From NCBI GenBank assembly GCA_026196275.1, contig JAPHTQ010000061.1, positions 24,202 through 88,201 of the forward strand: a stretch of 64,000 bases of DNA. The letters run 5' to 3'. Source of the stretch: Gammaproteobacteria bacterium (GTDB lineage Bacteria; Pseudomonadota; Gammaproteobacteria; Thiohalomonadales; Thiohalomonadaceae). The notes beneath the pieces are model-generated. The model saw only the letters and a list, made by a program, of their open reading frames with translations, did not search any database and was not told the origin of the DNA. The translations under genes and the position numbers were made by a program. Shown in pieces: positions 1 to 9,898 of this stretch (positions within the stretch are counted from its first letter, which is position 1; every line of letters begins with the position of its first letter).

Positions 1-828
1 GTGTCGGGGGCCCGGCTGCATGCGGCCTACTATCGCCCGGGTGGCGTCTATCGTGACCTGCCGGATAAGATGCCGCAGTTCCGTGGCGACTCCAAGTGGC
101 ACAGCGCCGATGAGATGAAGGCACTCAACGAAAACCGCGAAGGATCGCTGCTCGACTTCATTGAAGACTTTACCAATCGTTTCCCCGGCTACGTGGATGA
201 ATACGAAACTCTGCTTACCGACAACCGGATCTGGAAACAGCGCCTGGTCGATGTCGGGGTGATGTCGGCTGAGCGTGCCCTGCAGATGGGGCTGACCGGT
301 CCGATGTTGCGTGGTTCGGGGGTAGAGTGGGACCTGCGTAAGAAACAGCCCTACGCGGTCTATGACAAGCTCGATTTCGATATTCCGGTGGGCACCAACG
401 GTGACAGCTATGACCGCTATCTGGTACGCATCGAGGAGTTCCGCCAGTCCAACCGCATTATCAGGCAGTGCATTAACTGGTTGCGCAACAATCCCGGTCC
501 GGTGATGAGTGCCGATCACAAGGTCACAGCGCCGTCGCGCACCGAGATGAAAGAGGAGATGGAGGCGCTTATCCACCACTTCAAACTGGTCAGCGAGGGC
601 TTTTCCATGCCCGAGGGTGAGGCCTACGCCGCGGTGGAGCATCCCAAGGGCGAATTTGGTATCTACTTTGTCTCCGATGGGGCGAACAAGCCCTATCGCA
701 TGAAGATCCGGGCGCCGGGTTTTGCCCACCTGGCGGCGATGGACGAGATGGTGCGGGGCCACATGTTGGCCGATGTGGTGACCGTGATCGGAACCCAGGA
801 CATTGTATTCGGGGAGGTTGACCGCTGA
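1..828 (+). CDS. nuoD: NADH-quinone oxidoreductase subunit D (3' part only)
   Basis: Core subunit of the peripheral arm of complex I, close to the quinone site. The visible 275 residues begin with the family stretch [20 protein letters not shown] and run to the normal C-terminus. The family is usually a little over 400 residues, so roughly the first third lies before the window; the GTG at base 1 is an internal codon, not a start. The TGA stop overlaps the ATG of nuoE (TGATG), typical of translational coupling inside the nuo operon. Confidence 0.95.
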   Translation: MSGARLHAAYYRPGGVYRDLPDKMPQFRGDSKWHSADEMKALNENREGSLLDFIEDFTNRFPGYVDEYETLLTDNRIWKQRLVDVGVMSAERALQMGLTGPMLRGSGVEWDLRKKQPYAVYDKLDFDIPVGTNGDSYDRYLVRIEEFRQSNRIIRQCINWLRNNPGPVMSADHKVTAPSRTEMKEEMEALIHHFKLVSEGFSMPEGEAYAAVEHPKGEFGIYFVSDGANKPYRMKIRAPGFAHLAAMDEMVRGHMLADVVTVIGTQDIVFGEVDR

Positions 829-1322
829 TGTCAGAGGAGAAGATTACATTGCTGAGTGACGCCTCCCGCGCCGAAATCGATCGCTGGGTGGCGAAATATC
901 CGACCGAGAAGAAGCAGTCGGCGGTGATGGCCGCGCTGCGCATTGCCCAGGAGCAGAACGGTGGCTGGCTGAGCAACGAGCTTATCGAGGCCGTCGCCCA
1001 CTACCTGGAGATGGCGCCGATCGCCGCCTACGAGGTGGCCAGCTTCTACTCGATGTATGAGCTCTCCCCGGTCGGGCGGCACAAGATCAATATCTGCACC
1101 AATATCTCCTGCATGCTGCGCGGTTCGGACGAGGTGGTGTCCCATCTGGAGCAGCGGCTCGGCATCAAGCTGGGCGAGACCACCGAGGATGGCCGCTTCA
1201 CCCTCAAGGAGGTCGAGTGCCTGGGCGCCTGTGTCAATGCGCCGATGTTCTCTATCGATAAAACGTACTATGAAAACCTGACACCCGAGACGATCGACAA
1301 GATCCTCGAGAACCTGGAGTGA
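828..1322 (+). CDS. nuoE: NADH-quinone oxidoreductase subunit E
   Basis: Thioredoxin-fold subunit of the NADH dehydrogenase module of complex I, carrying the N1a [2Fe-2S] cluster beside NuoF. At 164 residues it is of normal length. The four cluster ligands are visible as C90, C95, C131 and C135, the last pair in the usual ECLGAC setting. An N-terminal helical part (about 1-75) precedes the thioredoxin-like domain. The ATG overlaps the nuoD stop by one base. Confidence 0.96.
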   Translation: MSEEKITLLSDASRAEIDRWVAKYPTEKKQSAVMAALRIAQEQNGGWLSNELIEAVAHYLEMAPIAAYEVASFYSMYELSPVGRHKINICTNISCMLRGSDEVVSHLEQRLGIKLGETTEDGRFTLKEVECLGACVNAPMFSIDKTYYENLTPETIDKILENLE

Positions 1323-1345
1323 AACGGGTGAGGGGAATGGTGAAT

Positions 1346-1402
1346 ATGCGCTGTTTTACGTTACATCTCATTGAAGGAGACTGCGGGGTGAGTGACCGGT
1401 GA
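1346..1402 (+). other. possible short leader reading frame overlapping the nuoF start
   Basis: The 76-base nuoE-nuoF gap has a reading frame from ATG 1346 to TGA 1400-1402 whose stop overlaps the nuoF GTG (GTGA). The strong Shine-Dalgarno AAGGAGA at 1374-1380 sits 7 bases before an in-frame GTG (1388) of this frame, but 18 bases before the nuoF GTG at 1399. This suggests that ribosomes may start on the mini-frame and restart at nuoF. It is only an inference from spacing; there is no sign that the peptide itself is conserved. Confidence 0.3.
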
Positions 1403-2670
1403 GCAATCAAGTCTGTTTCCGTACCCTGCAGGTGGACAACTCCTGGACTCTGGATGCCTACCGTGAAAATGGCGGCTACCAGGTGCTGGAGAAGATCCTC
1501 AAGGAGAAGATCACTCCGGATGAGATTATCGCCGAGCTGAAAACCTCGGCCCTGCGTGGGCGTGGTGGTGCCGGCTTCCCCACCGGCCTGAAGTGGAGTT
1601 TCATGCCGCGTAACGTGGAGGGGCAGAAATACATCGTCTGCAACTCCGATGAGGGTGAACCCGGTACCTGCAAGGATCGCGATATCCTGCGCTACAACCC
1701 GCACCAGCTGATCGAGGGGATGGCCATCGCTGGCTACACCATCGGCGCTTCGCTGGGCTACAACTATATCCGTGGCGAGTTCTGGGAGCCCTACGAGCGG
1801 TTCGAGGCGGCGCTGGAAGAGGCGCGTGCGGCGGGTTGGCTGGGTGAGAATATCCTCGGTTCCGGTTTCGACTTCAACATCCATAGCCACCTCGGTGCCG
1901 GCGCCTATATCTGTGGTGAGGAGACCGCGTTGCTTGAGTCGATCGAGGGCAAGAAGGGGCAGCCGCGCTTCAAGCCGCCATTCCCGGCCAACTACGGTCT
2001 TTATGGCTGTCCGACGACGATCAATAACACCGAATCGCTCTCCTCGGTACCGGTGATCCTGAAAAACGGCGGCCAGTGGTTTCTCGATCTGGGCAAGCCG
2101 AACAATGGTGGCGACAAGATCTTCTCTGTCTCCGGTCATGTGAACAAGCCGGGAAACTATGAAGTCCCGATGGGGATGCCCTTTGCCGAGTTGCTGGAGC
2201 TGGCTGGCGGCGTGCGTGACGGTCACCGGCTCAAGGCGGTGATCCCCGGCGGCAGTTCGACACCGGTGCTGCCGGGCGAGATCGCCATGGGGATGAACAT
2301 GGATTACGACTCCATCGCCAAGGCCGGCTCCATGCTCGGTGCCGGCTCGGTTATCGTGATGGATGAGACCACCTGTATGGTCAAGGTACTGGCGCGTCTG
2401 TCGCACTTCTACTTCGAGGAGTCGTGTGGCCAGTGTACCCCCTGTCGCGAGGGAACCGGCTGGCTCGCCCGTGTGCTGCATCGTATCGAGCACGGTCAGG
2501 GTCGTCAGGAGGATCTGGACAAACTGGTCGATGTGGCCGGACGCATCGAGGGGAACACCATCTGTGCGCTGGGCGATGCGGCGGCGATGCCGGTGAAGAG
2601 CTTCCTCAGGCACTTCCGCGACGAGTTCCAGTACCACATCGACCACAAAAAATGCCTGGTTGGTGGTTAA
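1399..2670 (+). CDS. nuoF: NADH-quinone oxidoreductase subunit F
   Basis: NADH- and FMN-binding subunit of complex I; it takes the hydride from NADH and passes electrons to the iron-sulfur chain. The glycine-rich nucleotide loop GRGGAGF lies at residues 54-60. The N3 [4Fe-4S] ligands are C343, C346 and C349 in [11 protein letters not shown], plus C389. At 423 residues the length is normal. GTG 1399 is the first possible start, because a TGA lies two codons upstream in frame, and the N-terminus SNQVCFRTL fits relatives. The ribosome-binding arrangement is odd (see the entry at 1346). Confidence 0.97.
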   Translation: MSNQVCFRTLQVDNSWTLDAYRENGGYQVLEKILKEKITPDEIIAELKTSALRGRGGAGFPTGLKWSFMPRNVEGQKYIVCNSDEGEPGTCKDRDILRYNPHQLIEGMAIAGYTIGASLGYNYIRGEFWEPYERFEAALEEARAAGWLGENILGSGFDFNIHSHLGAGAYICGEETALLESIEGKKGQPRFKPPFPANYGLYGCPTTINNTESLSSVPVILKNGGQWFLDLGKPNNGGDKIFSVSGHVNKPGNYEVPMGMPFAELLELAGGVRDGHRLKAVIPGGSSTPVLPGEIAMGMNMDYDSIAKAGSMLGAGSVIVMDETTCMVKVLARLSHFYFEESCGQCTPCREGTGWLARVLHRIEHGQGRQEDLDKLVDVAGRIEGNTICALGDAAAMPVKSFLRHFRDEFQYHIDHKKCLVGG

Positions 2671-2714
2671 TCCGCCGGCCAATGACAGCAAGCTGAACTG
2701 AAACGAGACTGGCG

Positions 2715-5081
2715 ATGGTAAACATCGAGATCAACGGAAAGGTGATAGAGACCCGTGACGGGGTGACGCTAATTGAAGCGGCTGATAGCGCCGGCATCAC
2801 GATCCCGCGTTTTTGCTATCACAGCAAACTGTCCATTGCAGCCAGTTGCCGTATGTGTCTGGTTGAGGTGGAGAAGGCGCCCAAACCATTGCCGGCCTGT
2901 GCCACACCGGTGAGCGAGGGGATGAAGGTCCATACCCGCTCGCCCAAGGCGATCGCCGCGCAGCGCAGCGTGATGGAATTTCTGCTGATCAACCATCCGC
3001 TTGACTGCCCGATCTGTGATCAGGGCGGGGAGTGTGATCTGCAGGAGATGGCCATGGGCTATGGCAGCGGCATCTCCCGTTACACCGAAGGCAAACGGGT
3101 GGTGCACAACCCTGACCTTGGCGCATTGATCGCCACCGACATGACCCGCTGTATTCACTGTACCCGTTGTGTCCGTTTTGGTCAGGAAGTGGCCGGCATG
3201 ATGGAGCTGGGTGCGCCGGGGCGCGGCGAGCACATGCATATCGGCACCTATATGGAAGGCACTGTCGACTCCGAACTTTCCGGTAACGTCATCGACCTCT
3301 GTCCGGTCGGCGCGCTGACCTCCAAACCCTATCGCTATACGGCCAGGCCGTGGGAGCTGCGCAGCTACCACAGTATCTCCCCGCACGACTGTGTCGGCAG
3401 TAATATCCGCGTCGATGTTCGCAATGGCAAGGCAATGCGTGTCGTGCCGCGCGAAAATGAGACAGTGAACGAGACCTGGATCGCCGATCGCGACCGCTAC
3501 AGCTACACCGCCAATGATCACCCCGAACGTCTGACCCAACCGATGATCAGGGAAGAGGGAGAGTGGATCGCCAGTGACTGGGATACCGCCCTGACCCGTG
3601 CCGCCGAGGGGTTGAAGGCGATCGCCGAACGGGACGGGGCGGAGCAGCTCGGCGCCCTCGCCTCCTACAGTGCCACCACCGAGGAGTTTTATCTGCTGCA
3701 GAAGCTGATGCGCGGCATCGGCAGCGGCAACATCGATCACCGCCTGCGTCAGGTGGATTTTCGTGACCAGGCCGAGCAGCCCGCCTACCCGGCACTGGGA
3801 CAGGCGATCCAGGATCTCGAGTTGCTGGACGCGGTCCTGCTGATCGGTTCAAACATCCGCAAGGACCAGCCGCTGCTGGCGCAACGGCTGCGCAAGGCAT
3901 CGCGCAACAACGGCGCACAGATCATGGCCATCAACGCGGTGGATTATGACTTTACCTTCCCGCTGGCGCAGAAGTGCATCACTACTGATCTGGGTGCAGA
4001 GCTGAGCGGGGTTCTGAAGGCGCTGCTGACACTGACCGGGGACAGTGCACCGGACTCTCTGCAGCCGTTGCTCACCGGGGTGGAGCCGAGCGAGGCGCAG
4101 CAAAACATTGCCGAAACCCTCAAGGCGGCGCCCCAGGCCACGGTGTTGCTGGGCAATACGGCGGCGTCCTATCCGGCCCGTGCCGAGCTGCAGGCGCTGG
4201 CGAATCTCATTGCCGAGCTGGCCGGAGCGCGTGTCGGTCTCCTCGCCGAGGGGGGTAACAGTGCCGGTGCCTGGCTTGCCGGCTGTCTTCCGCACCGCGA
4301 GGCAGGGGGCCGGGCCGCGACAGTCAGTGGCATGGACTGGCGCGCCATGGTCAAGGCGGGACTCAAGGGTTACCTGTCGCTGGGCATTGAACCGGAACTC
4401 GATTGCATCGAGTCGGCGGCAGTAACCAAGGCCATGGAGCAGGCGGAGTTTGTGGTGGCGCTGACGGCCTATACCGGTGAAGGGTTGATGGCGCAGGCCG
4501 ATGTGCTGCTGCCGATTGGCACCTTCCTGGAAACGGCAGGCTCCTTTATCAACACCGAGGGTCACTGGCAGAGCTTCGGTGGTGTGGCTCGTGCGGCGGG
4601 CGAGTCACGCCCTGCGTGGAAGGTGCTGCGGGTACTGGGTAACCTGTTGGATCTCAATGGTTTTGCATACACCTCGGCAGAGACGATCCGCACTGAGATG
4701 GAGGGGCTGTTCGGTGATGTGCCAATCGGAAATCGCAGTGAATGGACAATGAGCGAACCGACCAAACTGCATCAGGGATTGCTGCGTATCGCCGATGTGC
4801 CGATCTATGCGGTCGATCCCATGGTGCGCCGGGCAATGCCGCTGCAGGCCACGGCGGATGCACTCCTGGCTGTTCGGCTCTCTGCCAACAGCAGGACGCT
4901 GGAAAAATACGGCCTTGCCGACGGTGATCAGGCAACGGTGTCCCAGGATGGTGGCGAGGCAACCTTCATCGTCGCTGTTGATGAGCGATTGCCGGACAAT
5001 GCCGTCTATCTCCCGGCAGGCATTAGTGAGACACGAGGTTTGGGCGGCTCTTTCAGCCCGATACAACTGGCCAAGGCCTGA
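2715..5081 (+). CDS. nuoG: NADH-quinone oxidoreductase subunit G
   Basis: Large iron-sulfur subunit of complex I. The N-terminal ferredoxin domain holds N1b (C34, C45, C48, C62). It is followed by the His-Cys cluster N5 (H94, C98, C101, C107) and a [4Fe-4S] cluster (C146, C149, C152, C196). A molybdopterin-oxidoreductase-like domain follows from about residue 220. The extra N7 cluster motif of E. coli NuoG is not seen: only one cysteine (C226) stands in that region. At 788 residues it is shorter than the E. coli protein, which fits the type without N7. The 44-base gap to nuoF keeps it in the operon. Confidence 0.96.
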   Translation: MVNIEINGKVIETRDGVTLIEAADSAGITIPRFCYHSKLSIAASCRMCLVEVEKAPKPLPACATPVSEGMKVHTRSPKAIAAQRSVMEFLLINHPLDCPICDQGGECDLQEMAMGYGSGISRYTEGKRVVHNPDLGALIATDMTRCIHCTRCVRFGQEVAGMMELGAPGRGEHMHIGTYMEGTVDSELSGNVIDLCPVGALTSKPYRYTARPWELRSYHSISPHDCVGSNIRVDVRNGKAMRVVPRENETVNETWIADRDRYSYTANDHPERLTQPMIREEGEWIASDWDTALTRAAEGLKAIAERDGAEQLGALASYSATTEEFYLLQKLMRGIGSGNIDHRLRQVDFRDQAEQPAYPALGQAIQDLELLDAVLLIGSNIRKDQPLLAQRLRKASRNNGAQIMAINAVDYDFTFPLAQKCITTDLGAELSGVLKALLTLTGDSAPDSLQPLLTGVEPSEAQQNIAETLKAAPQATVLLGNTAASYPARAELQALANLIAELAGARVGLLAEGGNSAGAWLAGCLPHREAGGRAATVSGMDWRAMVKAGLKGYLSLGIEPELDCIESAAVTKAMEQAEFVVALTAYTGEGLMAQADVLLPIGTFLETAGSFINTEGHWQSFGGVARAAGESRPAWKVLRVLGNLLDLNGFAYTSAETIRTEMEGLFGDVPIGNRSEWTMSEPTKLHQGLLRIADVPIYAVDPMVRRAMPLQATADALLAVRLSANSRTLEKYGLADGDQATVSQDGGEATFIVAVDERLPDNAVYLPAGISETRGLGGSFSPIQLAKA

Positions 5082-5115
5082 TAACAGAAATAGAGACGAG
5101 GCAGTGTGAGCTGAC

Positions 5116-6234
5116 ATGCTTGTTGAACTGATTCAATCCTTCTTTGCCGGGCTGGGCTGGCCCTGGGGGCTTCCCGAGTGGATGCAGGTCGGCTTGGTGA
5201 TCCTGGCCAAGATCGTTGTCATCCTGGTGCCCTTGATGGTCTGCGTTGCCTACCTGACCTACGCCGAGCGCAAGGTGATCGGTTTTATGCAGGTACGGAT
5301 CGGTCCCAACCGTGTCGGCTTCTTCGGCAAACAGATGTGGGGACTGGGTCAGCCGATCGCCGATGCGGTAAAGCTGATGTTCAAGGAGATCATCCTCCCC
5401 GCCGGTGCCGACAAGCTGCTGTTCCTCATCGCACCGGTGATCGCCATGGCGCCGGCGCTGGCCGCCTGGGCGGTGATCCCCTTCGGCAGCGAGATGGTGT
5501 TGGCCGATGTCGATGCCAGTCTGCTCTATGTACTGGCGATCACCTCCATCGGCGTCTACGGCATTATTATTGCCGGCTGGGCCTCCAACTCCAAGTATCC
5601 GTTTATTAGCGCGATGCGTTCGGCGGCGCAGATCGTCTCCTACGAGATCGCCATGGGCTTTGCCCTGGTCGGTGTGCTGATGGCGGCCGGTAGCATCAAC
5701 CTCGGTGATATCGTCGCGGCACAGCAGGGTGGTTTCTGGCAGTGGTTCTGGCTGCCGCTGTTGCCGCTGTTTGTGATCTACTTTATCTCCGGGGTGGCGG
5801 AGACCAACCGCGCCCCGTTCGATGTGGCGGAGGGGGAGTCGGAGATCGTCGCCGGTTTCCATGTCGAGTATTCGGGCATGCCCTTTGCGGTGTTCTTCCT
5901 GGCCGAATATGCCAACATGATCCTCATCTCCGTGTTGGCCAGCCTGCTGTTCCTCGGTGGCTGGCTCTCTCCTCTGGAGGGGCTGCTACCGGAGAGCGTT
6001 TTCGAGATCACGCTGCTCGGTTCCCTGCTGGGGCCGGGGCTGCACTGGCTGGTGGTCAAGACACTGATCTTCCTCTTCTTCTACCTGTGGTTCCGCGCCA
6101 CCTTCCCGCGCTATCGCTATGACCAGATCATGCGCCTGGGGTGGAAGGTGTTTATACCGCTGACCATTGTCTGGATTCTGGTGGTGGGCGTGATGATTAT
6201 TACCGGCACACCACCCTGGTTTGACGTGGCATAA
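5116..6234 (+). CDS. nuoH: NADH-quinone oxidoreductase subunit H
   Basis: Membrane subunit of complex I that joins the peripheral arm to the membrane arm and forms part of the quinone chamber. The 372 residues form about eight or nine hydrophobic helices. The polar loop [20 protein letters not shown] and the segment [20 protein letters not shown] are family signatures. It stands between nuoG and nuoI in the usual order. Confidence 0.97.
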   Translation: MLVELIQSFFAGLGWPWGLPEWMQVGLVILAKIVVILVPLMVCVAYLTYAERKVIGFMQVRIGPNRVGFFGKQMWGLGQPIADAVKLMFKEIILPAGADKLLFLIAPVIAMAPALAAWAVIPFGSEMVLADVDASLLYVLAITSIGVYGIIIAGWASNSKYPFISAMRSAAQIVSYEIAMGFALVGVLMAAGSINLGDIVAAQQGGFWQWFWLPLLPLFVIYFISGVAETNRAPFDVAEGESEIVAGFHVEYSGMPFAVFFLAEYANMILISVLASLLFLGGWLSPLEGLLPESVFEITLLGSLLGPGLHWLVVKTLIFLFFYLWFRATFPRYRYDQIMRLGWKVFIPLTIVWILVVGVMIITGTPPWFDVA

Positions 6235-6254
6235 CGGCGAGAAGTGACACGCTT

Positions 6255-6743
6255 ATGAGTTCCATGATGCAACTGTTGAAAAGCCTGACCCTGAAAGAGC
6301 TCCGCTCAGGGCTGGGTGTGACCGGACGTTACTTCTTTCGCAAGAAGATCACGGTGCAGTATCCGGAGGAGCGGGCGCCGCAGTCGCCACGTTTCCGCGG
6401 TCTGCACGCCCAGCGCCGTTACCCCAACGGCGAGGAGCGCTGTATCGCCTGCAAGCTGTGCGAGGTGGTCTGTCCGGCGCTGGCGATCACCATCGAGTCG
6501 GAGCAGCGCGAGGACGGCTCGCGCCGCACCACCCGCTATGACATCGACCTGACCAAGTGCATCTTCTGCGGCTTCTGCGAGGAGGCCTGCCCGGTCGATG
6601 CCATCGTCGAGACCCGAGTCTATGAATATCACGGTGAACAGCGGGGTGACCTGCTGATGACCAAGGAGAAACTGCTGGCTGTCGGTGACACACACGAGGC
6701 GCAGATCGCCGCCGACCGCGCCGAAGATGCCAAGTATCGATAA
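6255..6743 (+). CDS. nuoI: NADH-quinone oxidoreductase subunit I
   Basis: Ferredoxin-like subunit of complex I with clusters N6a and N6b, which deliver electrons to N2 near the quinone. Two CxxCxxCxxxCP motifs are visible: C63/C66/C69/C73 and C102/C105/C108/C112. The 162-residue length and the N-terminal amphipathic segment are normal. It is followed by a 168-base gap, the largest in this operon, which holds an inverted dispersed repeat. Confidence 0.97.
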   Translation: MSSMMQLLKSLTLKELRSGLGVTGRYFFRKKITVQYPEERAPQSPRFRGLHAQRRYPNGEERCIACKLCEVVCPALAITIESEQREDGSRRTTRYDIDLTKCIFCGFCEEACPVDAIVETRVYEYHGEQRGDLLMTKEKLLAVGDTHEAQIAADRAEDAKYR

Positions 6744-6751
6744 GTAATGAT

Positions 6752-6880
6752 TCACCGCAAAGGCGCAAAGGTCGCAAAGGTTTATGCTGTTGCAGGGTCG
6801 ACGAGAATAGGGACTTGCGTGGTTTCATACGGCGTCCCCCATGAATCTTTTTCTTTGCGTACTTTGCGTCTTTGCGGTGA
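6752..6880 (+). repeat. inverted pair of ACCGCAAAG-type dispersed repeats between nuoI and nuoJ
   Basis: The left arm at 6752-6779 begins TCACCGCAAAGGCGCAAAG. The right arm at 6852-6880 reads, on the other strand, TCACCGCAAAGACGCAAAG and continues with further CGCAAAG units. Each arm is built of short CGCAAAG-like units about 9-10 bases apart. The two arms face each other across about 70 bases, so the transcript could fold into a long hairpin inside the nuo mRNA. I know this type of repeat from intergenic regions of many proteobacteria, where it gives rise to spurious small protein predictions. Confidence 0.8.
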
Positions 6881-6911
6881 TATGAACTTTTAAAAAACGG
6901 AATACAACCGT

Positions 6912-7517
6912 ATGAGTTTTGAGCAGATTATTTTCTATATTTTCTCCGCCATCCTGGTGGCTGCGGCCGTTGGCGTGATCACGGTGCGCAACCCGGTGCA
7001 TGCAGCGCTGTTTCTGGTGATGTGTTTTATCACCACCTCGGCGCTGTGGCTGTTGCTGGAGGCGGAGTTCCTCGCCATCACCCTGGTGCTGGTCTATGTC
7101 GGCGCGGTGATGGTGCTGTTCCTGTTCGTGGTGATGATGCTGGATATCAATATCGCCAAAATGCGTGAAGGTTTTACCGGTTACTTGCCGCTGGGCGCAC
7201 TGGTGGCCGGGGGAACCATCGCGGTGATGTGGTATGTCGCCAATAACGACTATTTCAATCTGACCAACATGCCGCCACCGGAGCGTCTGGCAGCGGACGC
7301 CAGTAATACCCGGATGCTCGGTGAGCAGCTCTATACCACTTATGTCTATCCTTTTGAGATCGCTGCGGTGATCCTGCTGCTGGCCATTGTCGCCGCCATA
7401 ACCCTTACTCTGCGCCACCGCACCGGCACCCGCTATCAGAAAATCGATCAGCAGGTGCGGGTCAAGCGTGATGAGCGGGTGCGGATGGTGAAGATGGAGA
7501 GCGAGGAGCGCAAGTAA
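6912..7517 (+). CDS. nuoJ: NADH-quinone oxidoreductase subunit J
   Basis: Small membrane subunit of complex I, five hydrophobic helices in 201 residues. The segment FLAITLVLVYVGAVMVLFLFVVMML is the most typical part (third helix, which has a pi-bulge in known structures). The C-terminal 30 residues are basic and cytoplasmic. It is separated from nuoI by the dispersed repeat, so this and the following genes may depend on readthrough past that structure. Confidence 0.95.
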   Translation: MSFEQIIFYIFSAILVAAAVGVITVRNPVHAALFLVMCFITTSALWLLLEAEFLAITLVLVYVGAVMVLFLFVVMMLDINIAKMREGFTGYLPLGALVAGGTIAVMWYVANNDYFNLTNMPPPERLAADASNTRMLGEQLYTTYVYPFEIAAVILLLAIVAAITLTLRHRTGTRYQKIDQQVRVKRDERVRMVKMESEERK

Positions 7518-7557
7518 TGTCGATGCCAAGAACAACAAGCATGAATGAGGTCCAGGC

Positions 7558-7863
7558 ATGATCGCACTGTCCGATTACCTGACGGTAGGCGCAATCCTCT
7601 TTGGCCTGAGCATGGCCGGCGTCTTTATCAACCGCAAGAACGTGATCATCCTGCTGATGTGCATCGAGCTGATGCTGCTGGCGGTGAATATCAACTTTAT
7701 CGCTTTCTCGTACTTCCTTGGCGACAGCGCAGGGCAGGTGTTCGTCTTCTTTATCCTCACCGTCGCTGCAGCCGAAGCAGCCATCGGTCTGGCGATCCTG
7801 GTGGTGCTGTTCCGCAACCGCCGCACCATCAATGTTGCCGAACTGGACTCGCTGAAGGGGTAG
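7558..7863 (+). CDS. nuoK: NADH-quinone oxidoreductase subunit K
   Basis: Three-helix membrane subunit of complex I, MrpC-like. At 101 residues it has the exact usual length. Conserved membrane glutamates are visible in [16 protein letters not shown] and [13 protein letters not shown]; in E. coli the equivalents are needed for proton pumping. It lies 40 bases after nuoJ and directly before nuoL. Confidence 0.96.
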   Translation: MIALSDYLTVGAILFGLSMAGVFINRKNVIILLMCIELMLLAVNINFIAFSYFLGDSAGQVFVFFILTVAAAEAAIGLAILVVLFRNRRTINVAELDSLKG

Positions 7864-7867
7864 GGCC

Positions 7868-9868
7868 GTGCTTGAGAATATGCAAACCATTACACTGCTG
7901 ATCGTCCTCGCACCGTTACTCGGCGCGCTGATCGCCGGCCTGTTCGGCGGCACCATCGGTCGTGGTGGCGCCCACACTGTCACCACTGTTGGGGTAGCCA
8001 TTGCCTTTGTCCTTTCGGCGTTGGTATTCAAGCAGATCGCCATCGATGGGGCCGAAAGCTTTAACCACAGCGTCTACATCTGGTTGGTCTCGGAGGGGAT
8101 CCGGTTCGAGGTCGGTTTTCTGGTTGATGAGCTGACCGCGATGATGATGGTGGTGGTCACCTTCGTATCCTTGATGGTGCATATCTACACCATCGGCTAC
8201 ATGGCCCATGATGAGGAAAACTGGCCCGAGGGCAGTGGCGCCGGCATCAACAGCTATCAGCGCTTCTTCAGCTATATCTCGCTGTTTACCTTCTCCATGC
8301 TGATGCTGGTGATGGCCAACAACTTCATGCAGCTGTTTTTCGGCTGGGAGGCGGTGGGTCTGGTCTCCTACCTGTTGATCGGCTTCTGGTCGGTGCGCGA
8401 GACGGCGGTCTTCGCCAACTTAAAGGCGTTCCTGGTCAATCGCGTCGGCGACTTCGGTTTCCTGCTGGGGATCGCGGCGGTGCTGATGCACTTCAACACC
8501 CTGGATTATGCCTCGGTGTTCAATGCGGTGGAGCTACAGAAGGATGTCACCATCTCTATCTGGCCCGGCAGCGAGTGGAACATCATGACGGTGATCGCTA
8601 TCCTGCTGTTCATCGGCGCGATGGGCAAGTCGGCCCAGGTACCGCTGCACGTCTGGCTGCCCGACTCGATGGAGGGCCCGACCCCGATCTCCGCGCTGAT
8701 CCACGCGGCGACCATGGTGACCGCCGGTATCTTCATGGTGGCGCGCATGTCGCCGATCTACGAGCTCTCCGAGGTGGCCCTGGCCGTAGTGCTGACTATC
8801 GGTGCCATCACAGCACTGTTTATGGGCTTTCTCGGCCTGGTGCAGCACGACATCAAACGGGTGGTTGCCTATTCAACCCTCTCCCAACTCGGTTACATGA
8901 CAGTGGCCCTGGGGGCCTCGGCCTACGCCGCCGGGGTGTTCCACCTGATGACCCACGCCTTTTTCAAGGCGCTGCTGTTCCTCGCTGCCGGCTCGGTGAT
9001 CATTGCCATGCACCACAAGCAGGACATGCGGGAGATGGGTGGCCTGCGCAAGTACATGCCGATCACCTGGCTCACTTCGCTCATCGGCTCGCTGGCACTG
9101 ATTGGCGCGCCCGGCTTTTCAGGCTTCTTCTCCAAGGACTCGATCATCGAGGCGGTGCACCACTCGACCATTCCGGGCAGCGGCTTTGCCTACTTTGCGG
9201 TACTGGCCGGGGTGTTCATCACCGCGCTCTACAGCTTCCGCATGTACTTCCTGGTGTTCCACGGCAAGGAGCGTATGGATGAGCACACCCGCTCGCACTT
9301 GCATGAAACGCCGTGGGTGGTCACGGTGCCGCTGATCCTGCTGGCTATCCCCTCGATCTTCATCGGTGGTCCCTATGTCGGCTCGATGGTCTTCGGTGAC
9401 TTCTTCAGCGAGGCGATCACGGTGGCGCCAGCGCACGACGTACTGTCGCAGGTAGGCTTCACCAGCGCCATGGGGATGATCGGCCACGGTTTCCTCACCG
9501 CACCGTTCTGGCTGGCTGCCAGCGGGGTGTTCGTTGCCTGGTTCCTCTATATGAGGCGGACCGACCTGCCGGCGAAGATCGTCGCGTTGCCGGTGGTGAA
9601 GCAGATCCACTGGGTCCTGGTGAACAAGTACGGTTTCGATGACTTCAACCAGGCGGTCTTTGGCGGCGGAAGCCGCAATCTCGGCACCGGTCTGTGGAAG
9701 GTGGGGGATGTGGCGCTGATCGACGGGCTGCTGGTCAACGGTTCGGCCCGCCTGGTGGGCATGGTCTCTGCCGTGGCGCGCCATCTGCAGTCCGGTTATC
9801 TCTATCACTATGCCTTCGCCATGATCCTCGGCCTGCTGGCGCTGTTCGGCCTGTTTGTGGTCGGTTGA
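7868..9868 (+). CDS. nuoL: NADH-quinone oxidoreductase subunit L
   Basis: Distal antiporter-like proton channel of the complex I membrane arm. The 666 residues include the WEAVGLVSYLLIGFW segment with the functional glutamate and the GKSAQVPLHVWLPDSMEGPTP segment with the key lysine. A C-terminal lateral helix follows, as in the family. The GTG at 7868 is used here; ATG 7880 in the same frame is an alternative that would shorten the protein by four residues. Confidence 0.96.
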   Translation: MLENMQTITLLIVLAPLLGALIAGLFGGTIGRGGAHTVTTVGVAIAFVLSALVFKQIAIDGAESFNHSVYIWLVSEGIRFEVGFLVDELTAMMMVVVTFVSLMVHIYTIGYMAHDEENWPEGSGAGINSYQRFFSYISLFTFSMLMLVMANNFMQLFFGWEAVGLVSYLLIGFWSVRETAVFANLKAFLVNRVGDFGFLLGIAAVLMHFNTLDYASVFNAVELQKDVTISIWPGSEWNIMTVIAILLFIGAMGKSAQVPLHVWLPDSMEGPTPISALIHAATMVTAGIFMVARMSPIYELSEVALAVVLTIGAITALFMGFLGLVQHDIKRVVAYSTLSQLGYMTVALGASAYAAGVFHLMTHAFFKALLFLAAGSVIIAMHHKQDMREMGGLRKYMPITWLTSLIGSLALIGAPGFSGFFSKDSIIEAVHHSTIPGSGFAYFAVLAGVFITALYSFRMYFLVFHGKERMDEHTRSHLHETPWVVTVPLILLAIPSIFIGGPYVGSMVFGDFFSEAITVAPAHDVLSQVGFTSAMGMIGHGFLTAPFWLAASGVFVAWFLYMRRTDLPAKIVALPVVKQIHWVLVNKYGFDDFNQAVFGGGSRNLGTGLWKVGDVALIDGLLVNGSARLVGMVSAVARHLQSGYLYHYAFAMILGLLALFGLFVVG

Positions 9869-9898
9869 TAAAAAGAAATCTGAATAAGGGTAGGGTGC

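Noticed and set aside
1252..2691. Long open frame on - opposite nuoF (about 479 codons)
   Set aside because: It lies wholly over nuoF, has no family character and a composition typical of an antisense frame of a GC-rich gene.
6487..6828. Small - strand frame with a PLRPLRLCGE peptide near nuoI
   Set aside because: The peptide is a translation of the dispersed CGCAAAG repeat, not a gene.
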